64,000 bases of DNA, from the NCBI RefSeq assembly GCF_030551255.1, contig NZ_CP130630.1, forward strand, positions 7,545,501-7,609,500, in the 5' to 3' direction. The translations under genes were made by a program, and so were the position numbers. Shown piece by piece: positions 1 through 8,342 of the stretch. How positions within the stretch are numbered: position 1 is the first letter of the stretch; every line of letters begins with the position of its first letter. The notes below the pieces were generated by a model. That model ran no database searches. It saw only the letters and a program-made list of their open reading frames with translations, and was not told the DNA's origin. Source of the DNA: Streptomyces sp. NL15-2K. GTDB lineage: Bacteria; Actinomycetota; Actinomycetes; Streptomycetales; Streptomycetaceae.

Positions 1-906
1 GAGATCGCACGCGGCCTGGGCGCCCCCGGCGGCGTCCAGCAGGCCACCCGCGCGGCCCGCCGCCCACGCGAGGCCGACCTGTCCGAGGTGTATTTGGCGA
101 CCTGCGTGTACGCGGTCTACGACTCGGTGACGAGGCGCTGCACCTTCGCCAACGCGGGCCATCTGCCGCCGGTGCTGGTCGAGCCCGGCGAGACCGCCCT
201 GATGCTCGACGTGCCGCCGGGCATGCCGCTCGGGGTGGGAGGCGAACCCTTCGAGGAGGTGGAGGTCGAACTCCCCGAGGGCGCTCTGCTCGCGCTCTAC
301 ACGGATGGACTGGTCGAATCCCGCGACCATCCGCTGGACGAGGGCCTCCAGGCCTTCGTAGGGGCGCTGACGGACCCCGCCCGCCCCCTGGAGGACGTAT
401 GCGACCACGTCCTCAACACCCTCGACACCCACCACGGCGAGGACGACATCGCGCTGCTGATGGCACGTGTACAGGGCCTGCCCGCCGACTCGGTCGGCGA
501 CTGGACGCTGCCGCGGGAGCCGCGCAGCGTGGGCCGGGCGAGGGAGTACGCACGCGGGCAGTTGCTGTCGTGGGACCTCGAACCACTGGTCGACACAACG
601 GAGTTGCTGGTCAGCGAGCTGGTGACGAATGCGCTGCGGTACGGGGAAGGTGAGATCAGGTTGCGGTTGCTGTTGGACCGCACCTTGGTGTGCGAGGTCT
701 GGGACGCGGGCCTGGTCCAGCCGCGCCGCCGCCGCGCCCGCGACACGGACGAGGGAGGCCGCGGGCTGCAACTGGTCGGGCTTCTCAGCGCGGCGTGGGG
801 GTCGCGGCGTACGCCGCGGGGGAAGACGGTGTGGTTCGAGCTGCCGTTGCCGGACGGGGGGAGCGGGATGGTGGATCCGGCGGAGGCGTTGTTGAGTTTG
901 TTCTAG
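1..906 (+). CDS. SpoIIE-type PP2C phosphatase with C-terminal ATP-binding domain (5' truncated)
   Basis: The reading frame is open from the first base, so the true start lies outside the window. The visible part begins inside a SpoIIE/PP2C serine phosphatase domain: AGHLPPVL, the YTDGLVESR motif, and GEDDIALLMARV with a metal-binding aspartate near its end. From about residue 170 a GHKL/HATPase_c_2 module follows, with the N-box SELVTNALRY and the G-box GRGLQLVG. This fusion is common in Streptomyces, where such proteins act on anti-sigma-factor antagonists in partner-switching pathways. Any N-terminal sensor (PAS or GAF) would lie upstream and cannot be seen. The role is inferred from the family. 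Confidence 0.88.
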   Translation, partial: EIARGLGAPGGVQQATRAARRPREADLSEVYLATCVYAVYDSVTRRCTFANAGHLPPVLVEPGETALMLDVPPGMPLGVGGEPFEEVEVELPEGALLALYTDGLVESRDHPLDEGLQAFVGALTDPARPLEDVCDHVLNTLDTHHGEDDIALLMARVQGLPADSVGDWTLPREPRSVGRAREYARGQLLSWDLEPLVDTTELLVSELVTNALRYGEGEIRLRLLLDRTLVCEVWDAGLVQPRRRRARDTDEGGRGLQLVGLLSAAWGSRRTPRGKTVWFELPLPDGGSGMVDPAEALLSLF

Positions 907-1449
907 CCGGACGGCAGGGTCGTGCGCAGTGCTCCTGATGGCCTGTGGTTCCTTGGTGCGACTGGGTATCACGGGGTGGTGTTCAATGTGGTGCCATCAG
1001 GCTTTTGTAGCACTTTCCGGTGACTGTTCATCGTGAGGTGCGGGAGCGTGATGGTGCATTCGGTAGCGTGCGTGTCACTGCGAGGCCGGTGAGAGCAGCA
1101 GTCACGATTCCGGTCTCCTTGAGAATCCGCCCCGTGCCCAGGAAAGCGACGCGGGGTCCCCGCCCCGCCCGGGTCCACACCGGGCGGAAAGCGTCCGGCG
1201 GGGCGGATACCGCAGCCTCCGAATCGCCGCAGCCGGCGGCGCCGCAGGCGGCAGGTACCGCACACGATGAGCACCCGCACCGCACCCGGCGGCGACGGCC
1301 CACGGTCCCACGGCAGGCGTCCAAACCCCGCCCAGCACGACGGACCACTTCCCGGCATCCAGGAAAACCCTGGATCGTCCAGGGAACCTCAGCTCATCAG
1401 CGACGCTTGGACACAGGCCCCGGTGTCGCAACATCACGCGCCTCGTAGA
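907..1449. other. Noncoding gap
   Basis: About 540 bases separate the phosphatase gene from the Imm49-fusion gene. Short reading frames exist on both strands but none has a convincing ribosome binding site or a recognisable product. A small inverted pair (TGATGGC and GCCATCA) lies around 937-1003 and could form a weak hairpin after the phosphatase gene. I see no RNA gene or mobile element. Confidence 0.5.
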
Positions 1450-1458
1450 GTGGCGGTG

Positions 1459-3141
1459 ATGACATCAGACGACGCCCCCGACTCCAGCCTGCCCATGCTG
1501 ACCGCCGCGCAGGCCTCACACCTGCGGGCACTCGCCGCCCCGTACTTGCAGGACGGCCACGACCATCCCCTGCACAACCTGGCACACCAGTGCCGCGACG
1601 TGCCGGAGGAGCGCTGGCCCGACCTGGTCGCCGCGCACTTCGCGAGCCTGCGGCAGGCCAGTGGGGGCGGCGAGAGCGCCGAGGAACTGCTGCGCGGCGC
1701 ACACGCCCGGCTGCTCCCCACCGACTCACTCACCCCTGAACTCCTCAACGTGCTGCGTTACGCGCGTGAGGTGGCTGACGGACTCGTCTTCGCCTACGCC
1801 CTCGACGGGCCCACCAGCGTGCGGATCCTCACCGACATGGACGTGGAGCGCGCCGGGATCGAGGCCCTGGGAGACGCAGCGCGCGCGAACCTCGTGCGGG
1901 TGCCCGCCGAGCATGAGGAAGTGCCCATGGAGGGAGGGGCGATACTGCACTCCTTCTATGGCGACTCCCCGTTCGTCGCCAGCAAGGCGCTGTTCCTGGC
2001 CCAAGTGGTCCATCAGGTCACCGGCGAGTCGCTCCCGGACGCCGGTGCCCTCGTCGCCGTACCGAGCCGGCACAACCTGGTCTACCACCCGATCGCCGAC
2101 GGATCCGTGGTCGACGCGATCAACAGCCTTGCCGCCTACGCGTTGGGCGCTCACGAGGACGGGCCGGGTGCGCTGTCCCCGCGGGTCTACTGGTGGCACC
2201 GCGGCAGCCTGACCTCGCTCACGGTCATCGACGACGACACCCGCAGCTTCTCCATACAGCCGCCACCGCCCCTGCTCGGTCTGATGAAGGGCCTGGTCCG
2301 CCTCGACCGCGCCGGCCGTCTCGCCACCCGCACCGCGGCCGACGCTCCGGACCTCGCCGAACTCACCCACACCACCGCCGAGTCGATAACCCGCCTCACC
2401 GAGGACCCCACCGGACTGGCCGACGCCTTCGCCTCCGCCCTCGCACTGGCCCACGCCCGCTGCGCCGCCGATCCCGACGTGGCGCACGTCGCCACCTGGG
2501 ACGCGTGGGCCACCGCCCTGCAACTCGGGTGCGCGCTGTTCACCGGCGCGCAGGCGCAGGAATGCCACCTGGGCGAGGGCATCGTCACGCAGCTCCCCGC
2601 CACGCCCGCCGCACCACCTGCGGACGCCCGAGCCTGGCTCGACGCCCTCTACCTGGCGATCGTATGCCGCCAGACGGACCGGATCCGCCGCCTCTGCCAG
2701 GTACCACTCGCGACGCTGCGACAGGACGACTCCGTCGACGCGTACGTCCTGCACTGGATCGACACGCTCCAGGCCTACTTCTCCGAACGCGACTCCATGG
2801 ACGGGGTCGTGGAGAAACTCCTCGCCACCATGCAGACGTCCGGCTTCGACGGCGTCACCCACGCGCCGCTCGACTTCGTGAACGGCATCGACTACCAGCC
2901 GACGGCCCTCTTCCACCGCCTCATCGCCCGCGACCACGACGCCTTCAGCAAGGCACTCGACGAAGCGGTCGCGGAGCACGGCCGCTACTGGGGCGAATCG
3001 GCGGCACCACGCGGCCGGGCAGCACTCGGACCACTCGCGATGGCGAGCCTCGCCTACGACTACGGCTTCCCTGTCGCCCCGAAGCAGCGGTATCTGCCCA
3101 CGTATCTGCTCAACCGCCAGCGGATCGAGGACATCCCCTGA
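1459..3141 (+). CDS. Imm49 family protein with an extra N-terminal domain
   Basis: The protein has 560 residues from the ATG at 1459 (an in-frame GTG lies at 1450). The C-terminal half, from about residue 295, matches the three Imm49-like proteins at 5.7-8.3 kb: DVAHVATWDAWATALQLG, ALYLAIVCRQTDRI, YVLHWIDTLQAY, LFHRLIARDHDAF and ALGPLAMASLAYD. The N-terminal half is unlike them. It has VPMEGGAILHSFYGDSPF and later a tryptophan-rich YWWHRG segment, somewhat like DUF1444-type proteins (weak recognition). Immunity proteins of this family bind and neutralise a cognate toxin domain. No toxin gene adjoins this one, so it may be an orphan or broad-range immunity factor. Lengths of 280-300 residues are seen for the Imm49 homologues below, so this fusion is about twice that size. 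Confidence 0.75.
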   Translation: MTSDDAPDSSLPMLTAAQASHLRALAAPYLQDGHDHPLHNLAHQCRDVPEERWPDLVAAHFASLRQASGGGESAEELLRGAHARLLPTDSLTPELLNVLRYAREVADGLVFAYALDGPTSVRILTDMDVERAGIEALGDAARANLVRVPAEHEEVPMEGGAILHSFYGDSPFVASKALFLAQVVHQVTGESLPDAGALVAVPSRHNLVYHPIADGSVVDAINSLAAYALGAHEDGPGALSPRVYWWHRGSLTSLTVIDDDTRSFSIQPPPPLLGLMKGLVRLDRAGRLATRTAADAPDLAELTHTTAESITRLTEDPTGLADAFASALALAHARCAADPDVAHVATWDAWATALQLGCALFTGAQAQECHLGEGIVTQLPATPAAPPADARAWLDALYLAIVCRQTDRIRRLCQVPLATLRQDDSVDAYVLHWIDTLQAYFSERDSMDGVVEKLLATMQTSGFDGVTHAPLDFVNGIDYQPTALFHRLIARDHDAFSKALDEAVAEHGRYWGESAAPRGRAALGPLAMASLAYDYGFPVAPKQRYLPTYLLNRQRIEDIP

Positions 3142-3179
3142 CAGCGGGCGACGAGAGACACGGCGATAGCGTCACCGCC

Positions 3180-3653
3180 ATGGCTGACATCTTTGAGCTC
3201 TCCATCGCGCTGAATCTGGGCGAGGGCCTGTCCGCCGAGGAACTCGCGGAGTTGCGGTGGCATCTTGGCCTGGGACCCAAGCCGGAGATTCTCCGCATCG
3301 TGTCCGAGTTTCCGGTCGTGGTGGTTGATGACGTCGGCGAACCCGTCATAGAGGACCATCCTGTGCCTCTTCTGGGGCAGCATGGCGACGCCTGGAAGGT
3401 GAACGGGGCGCTCACGTCGGTACTGCTGCGGCCGGAAGACCCTACGAACGGGGCCTGGGCCCTGACCATTCGGCAGGAGGTCCACCCTGATCAGTTCGAC
3501 AGCACTGCCGGGCTCCTCACCTGGTTGTCCACAAAGGCGGATGACCGGCACTGCATCAAGGCCGGGACAGTCCACTTGGGCTGGATCAGGTTCCATGAAT
3601 CGGACCGGTTCGAACCGCTCGTCGTTCGAGACGGCGAGGTCGTGTGGCCGTAG
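3180..3653 (+). CDS. Hypothetical protein, 157 aa
   Basis: A complete frame starts at ATG 3180, 38 bases after the Imm49-fusion gene, and ends at TAG 3653. It is soluble, with no signal peptide or membrane segment. It begins MADIFELSIALNLGEGLS and contains the acidic, tryptophan-poor core LRWHLGLGPKPE. It looks like a small Streptomyces family of unknown function. The spacing allows co-transcription with the Imm49-fusion gene. I cannot assign a role. Confidence 0.7.
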   Translation: MADIFELSIALNLGEGLSAEELAELRWHLGLGPKPEILRIVSEFPVVVVDDVGEPVIEDHPVPLLGQHGDAWKVNGALTSVLLRPEDPTNGAWALTIRQEVHPDQFDSTAGLLTWLSTKADDRHCIKAGTVHLGWIRFHESDRFEPLVVRDGEVVWP

Positions 3654-3683
3654 ATTATGGCCCCGCAGACGCGTTGACCGAAT

Positions 3684-3881
3684 TCATTGCTTCAGCGGGG
3701 CCGTCTTCAGGGCTTCGATGAAGGGGGCGAAGACTTCGGTGGGGATGGTGACGATTGCCCTGGTGGGGGCCTTGGAGTCGCGGATGGATATGCAGGTGCG
3801 GCGAAGGGCAACCTCCACGCAGGCGTTGCCCTCACCGCCGCCCGAGTAGGACGACTTCTGCCAGGTGTCTGCGGTGATCAT
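3684..3881 (-). CDS. DUF397 domain protein
   Basis: This is a 65-residue protein beginning MITADTWQKSSYSGGGEGN, with CVEVA, the SIRDSK motif and a helical C-terminus, which is the full DUF397 pattern. Its start lies four bases after the stop of the XRE regulator, so the two genes are translated as one unit. In Streptomyces such small proteins accompany WhiJ-like regulators and an anti-sigma-like ATP-binding protein, and have been linked to developmental and antibiotic control (abaA/whiJ-type loci). The biochemical role is unknown; a partner-binding role for the XRE protein is plausible. Confidence 0.9.
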   Translation of the reverse strand: MITADTWQKSSYSGGGEGNACVEVALRRTCISIRDSKAPTRAIVTIPTEVFAPFIEALKTAPLKQ

Positions 3882-3885
3882 GCGT

Positions 3886-4737
3886 TCACAGCTCCTTCGC
3901 CAGCCTGTGGATGAAGTCACGCGAACGATCGGGTTCGAGCGACACCGTTTCCAGCCTACGGAAGAGCGTTCGAAAGCGGCTGAGTTGGGCTTGGGCGTCG
4001 ATGAATACCGTGCCGTGAGGTCCGTCGCGTACCACCGTATCCAGCTGGGGGACGGGGCCGCCCGCGTACACCATGGCGCTTCCAGCTCCGGCAAAGCCGT
4101 CCAGGTCGAAGGGGATCACGCGCACTGTGACGTGGTCGGCTTCGGAGAGTTCCAGGATGCGGGCGAGCTGCGCCGCTGTTGCGGTGCGGTTGCCGACCCT
4201 GATGCGCAGTGCCGCCTCGTGGATCACGGTCTCGTACGGGATCGGGTCGGGGCGCTCGACGATGACCCTGCGCTTCATCCGGTGTTCCACCCACAGATCC
4301 ACCTCGTCGTCCGGGAACTCCGGGTTCACGTAGGAGAAGAGTGCTCGGGCGTAGTCCTTGGTCTGCAGAAGGCCCGGGACGTGCAGAAAGTCCACGTCCC
4401 ACCGGCAGTCGGCGTGGTGCTCCAGCTCGGCCAGATCCAGGAACGGTGTAGGAAGGTTGCGCCGGTACTCCTCCCACCAACCTCGCGTCCGGTCCGTGGC
4501 GATCGCCACCAGAGCGTCGATCAACTCCCTGTCGGCGCAAGCATAGTTGGCTGCGAGTCGACGCAGTCGCTGCTCACTCACGCCTGAGATGCCGGACTCG
4601 ATCTGGCTCATCTGGACGGAGCTCACGCCAAGGAGGCTCGCTGCCTCTGTTGCCTTGAGTCCTGCTGCTTCGCGCATCTTCCGCAGTTCGGCGCCCAGGC
4701 GTACCTGGCGTGCCGTGGGGTGCCGCCTTGCTGGCAC
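3886..4737 (-). CDS. XRE-family regulator with DUF5753 (WhiJ type)
   Basis: The protein has 283 residues. An N-terminal helix-turn-helix spans about residues 11-70 (LRKMREAAGLKATEAASLLG, then SQIESG). A DUF5753 sensor-like domain follows, marked by WWEEYR, FLHVPGLLQTKDYAR, HEAALRIRVG and VRVIPFDLDG. The layout and the flanking DUF397 and ATP-binding genes identify a WhiJ-type locus. These proteins bind DNA near their own promoter; the signal read by DUF5753 is not known. It diverges from the ATP-binding gene at 4963, with a 225-base intergenic region likely to hold both promoters. Confidence 0.9.
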   Translation of the reverse strand: MPARRHPTARQVRLGAELRKMREAAGLKATEAASLLGVSSVQMSQIESGISGVSEQRLRRLAANYACADRELIDALVAIATDRTRGWWEEYRRNLPTPFLDLAELEHHADCRWDVDFLHVPGLLQTKDYARALFSYVNPEFPDDEVDLWVEHRMKRRVIVERPDPIPYETVIHEAALRIRVGNRTATAAQLARILELSEADHVTVRVIPFDLDGFAGAGSAMVYAGGPVPQLDTVVRDGPHGTVFIDAQAQLSRFRTLFRRLETVSLEPDRSRDFIHRLAKEL

Positions 4738-4962
4738 GGCGTCCTTCTTTCCTTCAACAGCCCTGGTGGGACGACTCGTTCGGGGGTCAGGCTACGCGAT
4801 CTGCTTGCCTGGACTGAAATTTATGGCCTACTGTCAGTGATGCGTCGCACACGCTGCGGAATGCCGGGGTCCCGGAAGCGCACCGCACCGTCCTGCCATG
4901 ACGGGGGCGGCACTGCCACCGCCGGTCGGCCGCAATCCCCTCTAGCCGAATGGAGTTGACGC

Positions 4963-5382
4963 ATGCCCGAAAACGAAAACGAAAGCGAACCGTGGGAGTA
5001 CTGCCTGTACATCCCGAACGACCTGCGCGCGGTCACTGTCAGTCGTCGCACCCTTCGCCTGATCCTCACAATGCACGGGCTGATCAGCCTGGTCGACGTC
5101 GCGGAGCTCCTCGCGGCGGAGTTGGTCTCCAATGCCGTACGCCATACCAAGGGGCCGGCCGCCCTGCGGGTGCGATGGTCGGCGGGCGTGTTGCGGATCG
5201 GCGCGTGGGATGCCGATCCGGAGCCACCGGAAGCGCCGGGGCCGTTGGATGAGGGGGGCGAGTTGGAGGAGGGAAGGGGGCTGGCGTTGGTGCGGGCGTG
5301 TGCTGATCTGTGGGGGTGGCATCCGCTGGCGAGACGTGGCAACCGGGGTAAGTACGTGTGGTGTGAGCTTGCCGCGGTTTGA
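4963..5382 (+). CDS. RsbW-like ATP-binding protein
   Basis: The protein has 139 residues with a single HATPase_c_2 (GHKL) fold. The N-box is ELLAAELVSNAVRHT at about residues 48-62, the G1 box is WDADP and the G2 segment is GRGLALVRACAD. It is an anti-sigma-factor-like kinase lacking a histidine-kinase dimerisation domain. It is divergent from the XRE/DUF397 pair and completes a WhiJ-type trio. A homologous trio lies at 33.4-35.0 kb. Kinase activity and target are inferred only. Confidence 0.87.
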   Translation: MPENENESEPWEYCLYIPNDLRAVTVSRRTLRLILTMHGLISLVDVAELLAAELVSNAVRHTKGPAALRVRWSAGVLRIGAWDADPEPPEAPGPLDEGGELEEGRGLALVRACADLWGWHPLARRGNRGKYVWCELAAV

Positions 5383-5387
5383 ACGGG

Positions 5388-5518
5388 CACCGTTGGCCGC
5401 CCGCTTCTTGGTCAGCGTCGTGCTTCCGCGAAGCGGGGGGCGGGTTGGCGGTCCCTTGGGGTGGGCTGAGGGGTGGGCCGGGGTTGGGGCGCGGTCGCGC
5501 CTCGCCTGCACGCCGGGC
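5388..5518 (+). repeat. Diverged copy of the 254-bp dispersed repeat
   Basis: The stretch beginning GCACCGTTGGCCGCCCGCTT and running to CACGCCGGGCT is a shortened relative of the inverted-repeat arms at 56527-56780 and 59310-59564. Shared blocks include CCGCCCGCTTCTT, GTCGTGCTTCC, GGTCCCTTGGG, GGGTGGGCCGGGGTT and CGCCTCGC. The middle block of the larger copies is missing here. It is followed directly by a REP-like hairpin, the same order as at 56.5-57.0 kb. Confidence 0.7.
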
Positions 5519-5564
5519 TGGGCTGGCGGCTTGCGGCCGGTGGGTGGTGCGGCAGGCATCACGA

Positions 5565-5647
5565 AGCAATTGGAGGATTTGTTCCAGCGGCGAGTCTTCT
5601 GACCTGCGGCTTTCCGGTTGGGGGGTGGAACACTTCCTCCAATTGCT
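5565..5647. repeat. REP-like hairpin, copy 1
   Basis: Two 22-base arms, 5565-5586 (AGCAATTGGAGGA then GTTCCA) and 5626-5647, are inverted copies with about two mismatches. The 39-base loop contains CTGACCTG and CTTTCC followed by GGGGGTGGAAC. The same loop words occur in the copy at 32580-32659, so this is a diverged member of the same family and not a chance palindrome. It lies between convergent genes and may also act as a terminator. Confidence 0.75.
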
Positions 5648-5673
5648 GGGGGCGTGGTCCCCTCGGGGGCGGC

Positions 5674-6534
5674 TCAGGTGGGGAATTCGCCGAGCCAGCC
5701 ACGCTGGAGCAGGTGCTTGGGGAGGTAGTCGGACTCCACCTCGATCGGGATCTCTCCGTCGTAGGCCAGGCAGGCGATGGCGAGTGGGCCCAGAGCGATA
5801 CGGCCCTCGGGGTCCTTGGTCCGGTCCTCGTCCGCCGTCCAGTACTCCTTGTGCAGTTCCAGGGCCTCTACGAGGGCTTGGTTGAAGCCGTCGTGGTCCT
5901 TGCGCAGGAAGCGGTGGAACAGGTTGATCGGCGGATACAGGACCTTCTGCAGCAGATCACGGGGAGAGGCCGTCGCGACCTCGGGGTGCGAGCCCTCGAT
6001 GGCTGCGACGAGCTTGTCCACCAGCCCCGGGCGCTGCAGCCAGTAGGCCTGCAGGGCGTCCACCCAGTGGTAGACATAGTCGTCGTATTGGCCCTCGGGC
6101 GAGCGCAGCCGATCCACCGGAATCTCGCAGAGCTGGGACATACGCTTCTGATCGCGGCAGACGATGGCGAGCCAGAAGGCAGCGAGCCAGTTGCCCGCGT
6201 CGGCTGACGGGTGCGGCCCGATCTCCGGGATGTGCCGCACCTTGTAGTGGATGCGGCATTCGACAACTCCATCAGCACCGCTCGTCACGGCGAACAGCGC
6301 CGAGCCGAGTTGCATGGCCGCGACCACTGCCTCCCATGTTTCGACCTTCGCGGCCCGGGGGTCCACAGTGCAGTGCGCCTGCACGTTCAGCAGGGACTTG
6401 GTGAACGTGGTGTCGATCATGATGGGCGCCTCCTCCAGTCGCTCGATCGACGCGGCCGTGCTCTCACCAAGAGCCTCTGCGAAACGCCCGGCGTTAGGCC
6501 CTGGCGCCCCATGCCGGGCAATGGTGACGGTCAC
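5674..6534 (-). CDS. Imm49 family immunity protein, third in the toxin operon
   Basis: I place the start at GTG 6534 because GGCAGGAG lies six bases upstream and the N-terminus then aligns with its two neighbours; an upstream ATG at 6567 adds 11 residues. The 286-residue protein is mostly helical, with AAKVETWEAVVAAMQLGSAL, FWLAIVCRDQKRM, YVYHWVDALQAYW, LFHRFLRKDHDGFN and the C-terminus GWLGEFPT. These motifs are shared with the genes at 6597 and 7476 and with the domain at 1459-3141. Its position downstream of the polymorphic toxin gene predicts an immunity function. Specificity for this toxin, as opposed to foreign relatives, is not shown by sequence. Confidence 0.82.
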   Translation of the reverse strand: MTVTIARHGAPGPNAGRFAEALGESTAASIERLEEAPIMIDTTFTKSLLNVQAHCTVDPRAAKVETWEAVVAAMQLGSALFAVTSGADGVVECRIHYKVRHIPEIGPHPSADAGNWLAAFWLAIVCRDQKRMSQLCEIPVDRLRSPEGQYDDYVYHWVDALQAYWLQRPGLVDKLVAAIEGSHPEVATASPRDLLQKVLYPPINLFHRFLRKDHDGFNQALVEALELHKEYWTADEDRTKDPEGRIALGPLAIACLAYDGEIPIEVESDYLPKHLLQRGWLGEFPT

Positions 6535-6596
6535 GGCGTACTCCTGCCAGCGCCTCTGGGAGGCCATCGCCAGGTCATTAGGAGTCCCTCGTCGGC

Positions 6597-7460
6597 TCAG
6601 TACTCGATCTCGCCGATCCAGGCGTACTCCAGGAGCGCCTTGGGCAAGTACTCGGACTCGACCTCCAAGGTGATGCCCTGGTCACGGGCGAGGCAGGCCA
6701 TGGCCAGCGGGCCGAGGGCGACGAGCCCGTCGGCGCTGGTCGCACGGTCCTCGTCGGCGGTCCAATTCGCCTTGTGCCGGCGCAGCGCGTCGGCCAGCGA
6801 CTTGTTGAACTCGGCGGGGTCGCGGCGGATGACGCGGTAGAGGAGGATCATCGGTGGATAAAGGATCTTCGACGTAAGATCCGCGTCCGCGTACCGCAGC
6901 GCCTCCGGGGCGTCGGTGCCGTCGACTGCCGCGACGAGCCTGTCGCCCACGTCCCGGCGGCCGAGCCAGAAGCTCTGCAGCGCCTCCACCCAGGAGTAGA
7001 TGTACTCGTCGAACACCGCGCCGGAGTCACGCAGCAACGAGACGGGTACCTCGGCCAGCCGGCGCAGACGGTCGTTGTCGCGGCAGATCATCGCCAAGTA
7101 GAAGGAGGTGACCCACGTCCCCGCGTTCAGATGGGACTCCGGGCCGGTCGCGGGGAGCACGCACTCCTGCTCCTTGATCCGGCAGGTAACGCCGGTGCCC
7201 GCAGGTGCGGTCGCCGCGGCGAAGAGCGCGGACCCGGTCTGCATGGCCGTGACCCAGGCCTCCCAGGTCTCGAACTTCACCGCCTGCGGGTCCATCGCAC
7301 AGTGCTGCTGCGCCAAGGTGAGCGCCGTGCTCAGCGCCTGTGGGCGCAGGACGGGCGAGTCGGCGAACTCGTCGAGGATCCAATTTGCGGTCTCGCCGAG
7401 AGCGTCCAAAGCGTCCGGCACGTCCTCCGTGGGGTACTCGTGGCGGGAAACGGAGAGCAC
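6597..7460 (-). CDS. Imm49 family immunity protein, second in the toxin operon
   Basis: The start is GTG 7460, fifteen bases after the preceding immunity gene. The 287-residue product has the family blocks AVKFETWEAWVTAMQTGSAL, FYLAMICRDNDRLRRL, YIYSWVEALQSFW and ALGPLAMACLARDQG, and ends in EYAWIGEIEY. It is clearly homologous to its two neighbours but diverged from both, so these are not recent copies. It is probably co-transcribed with the toxin. Either it binds the same toxin C-terminus or it protects against related toxins from competitors. Confidence 0.82.
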   Translation of the reverse strand: MLSVSRHEYPTEDVPDALDALGETANWILDEFADSPVLRPQALSTALTLAQQHCAMDPQAVKFETWEAWVTAMQTGSALFAAATAPAGTGVTCRIKEQECVLPATGPESHLNAGTWVTSFYLAMICRDNDRLRRLAEVPVSLLRDSGAVFDEYIYSWVEALQSFWLGRRDVGDRLVAAVDGTDAPEALRYADADLTSKILYPPMILLYRVIRRDPAEFNKSLADALRRHKANWTADEDRATSADGLVALGPLAMACLARDQGITLEVESEYLPKALLEYAWIGEIEY

Positions 7461-7475
7461 TACTTCTGCTGCTTC

Positions 7476-8330
7476 CTACGTGGGGAACTCGCCGCACCAG
7501 TTGCGCCCCAGGAGCGTGGCGGGCAGGTACTCGGACTCCACCTCAATGGGGATGCCCGCGTCGTGCGCCATGCAGGCGATGGCGAGCGGAGCGAGCGCGA
7601 CGAGGCTGGAGATCATGTGGGCTCGGCTCTCGTCGACGGTCCAGTACTCCTTGTGCCACTGGAGGGCCGCGGCCAGGGCTCGGTTGAAGCCGGTCTGGTC
7701 CTTGCGGACGACGCGGTGGAACATCTCCATCGGCGGGTACAGCAGCTTGCCTGCCGTCTCCCGGTCGGTGACGGTTTCCGCTTCCGTGCCGTCGACGGCG
7801 GCCACCAGCTTGGGGCCGAGGTCGGGGCCGCCGAGCCAGTAGGTCTGGAGGGTGTCGATCCAGGCGTACTCGAACTCGTCGAACTGTGAACCGTTCTCCC
7901 GGAGCAGAGACAGGGGCACGCGGCACAGGGCAGTGATCCTGTCCCGTTCCCGGCACGCCACGGCCAGGTAGAAGGCGGTGAGCCAGCTACCGGGGTGCAC
8001 GTACCACTGCGGGCCGGTGGCCTGGAGCGTGCGGTCCTTGTGAGCGATGCGGCACTGCACTTGCTCCTCGGTCGTGGTCGCGGCGGCGAACGCGGCGGAG
8101 CCGACCTGCATTGCGTTGACCCAGGCGTCCCACGTGGGGTAGATCGATCCCCGCGGGTCCATCAGGCAGTGCGCCTCGGCAAGGGTGAGCGTGGTGCTCA
8201 GAGCATCGCCCAGAGTGGTGGAATTCGCCTCCAGACCGTCGATCAGCGCCTGCGCGTTCTCCTGGAGCACGGCGAGGCCTTCTTCCGCGTTCCCCGTGGG
8301 AAAGGGGTGGCGGGGGATGGTCGAGACCAA
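7476..8330 (-). CDS. Imm49 family immunity protein, directly after the toxin
   Basis: The start is TTG 8330, with a strong AAAGGAG site at 8338-8344 that overlaps the toxin stop codon, so translation is probably coupled to that of the toxin. The 284-residue product carries the Imm49 blocks STLGDALSTTLTLAEAHC, PTWDAWVNAMQVGSAA, FYLAVACRERDRI, YAWIDTLQTYW and ALAPLAIACMAHD. As the gene adjacent to the toxin it is the best candidate for the cognate immunity protein. Confidence 0.85.
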   Translation of the reverse strand: MVSTIPRHPFPTGNAEEGLAVLQENAQALIDGLEANSTTLGDALSTTLTLAEAHCLMDPRGSIYPTWDAWVNAMQVGSAAFAAATTTEEQVQCRIAHKDRTLQATGPQWYVHPGSWLTAFYLAVACRERDRITALCRVPLSLLRENGSQFDEFEYAWIDTLQTYWLGGPDLGPKLVAAVDGTEAETVTDRETAGKLLYPPMEMFHRVVRKDQTGFNRALAAALQWHKEYWTVDESRAHMISSLVALAPLAIACMAHDAGIPIEVESEYLPATLLGRNWCGEFPT

Positions 8331-8342
8331 CGCGCTTCTCCT

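Noticed and set aside
1267-1458. Upstream extension of the Imm49-fusion gene
   Set aside because: The extra residues are proline- and histidine-rich and precede a better start at 1450/1459.
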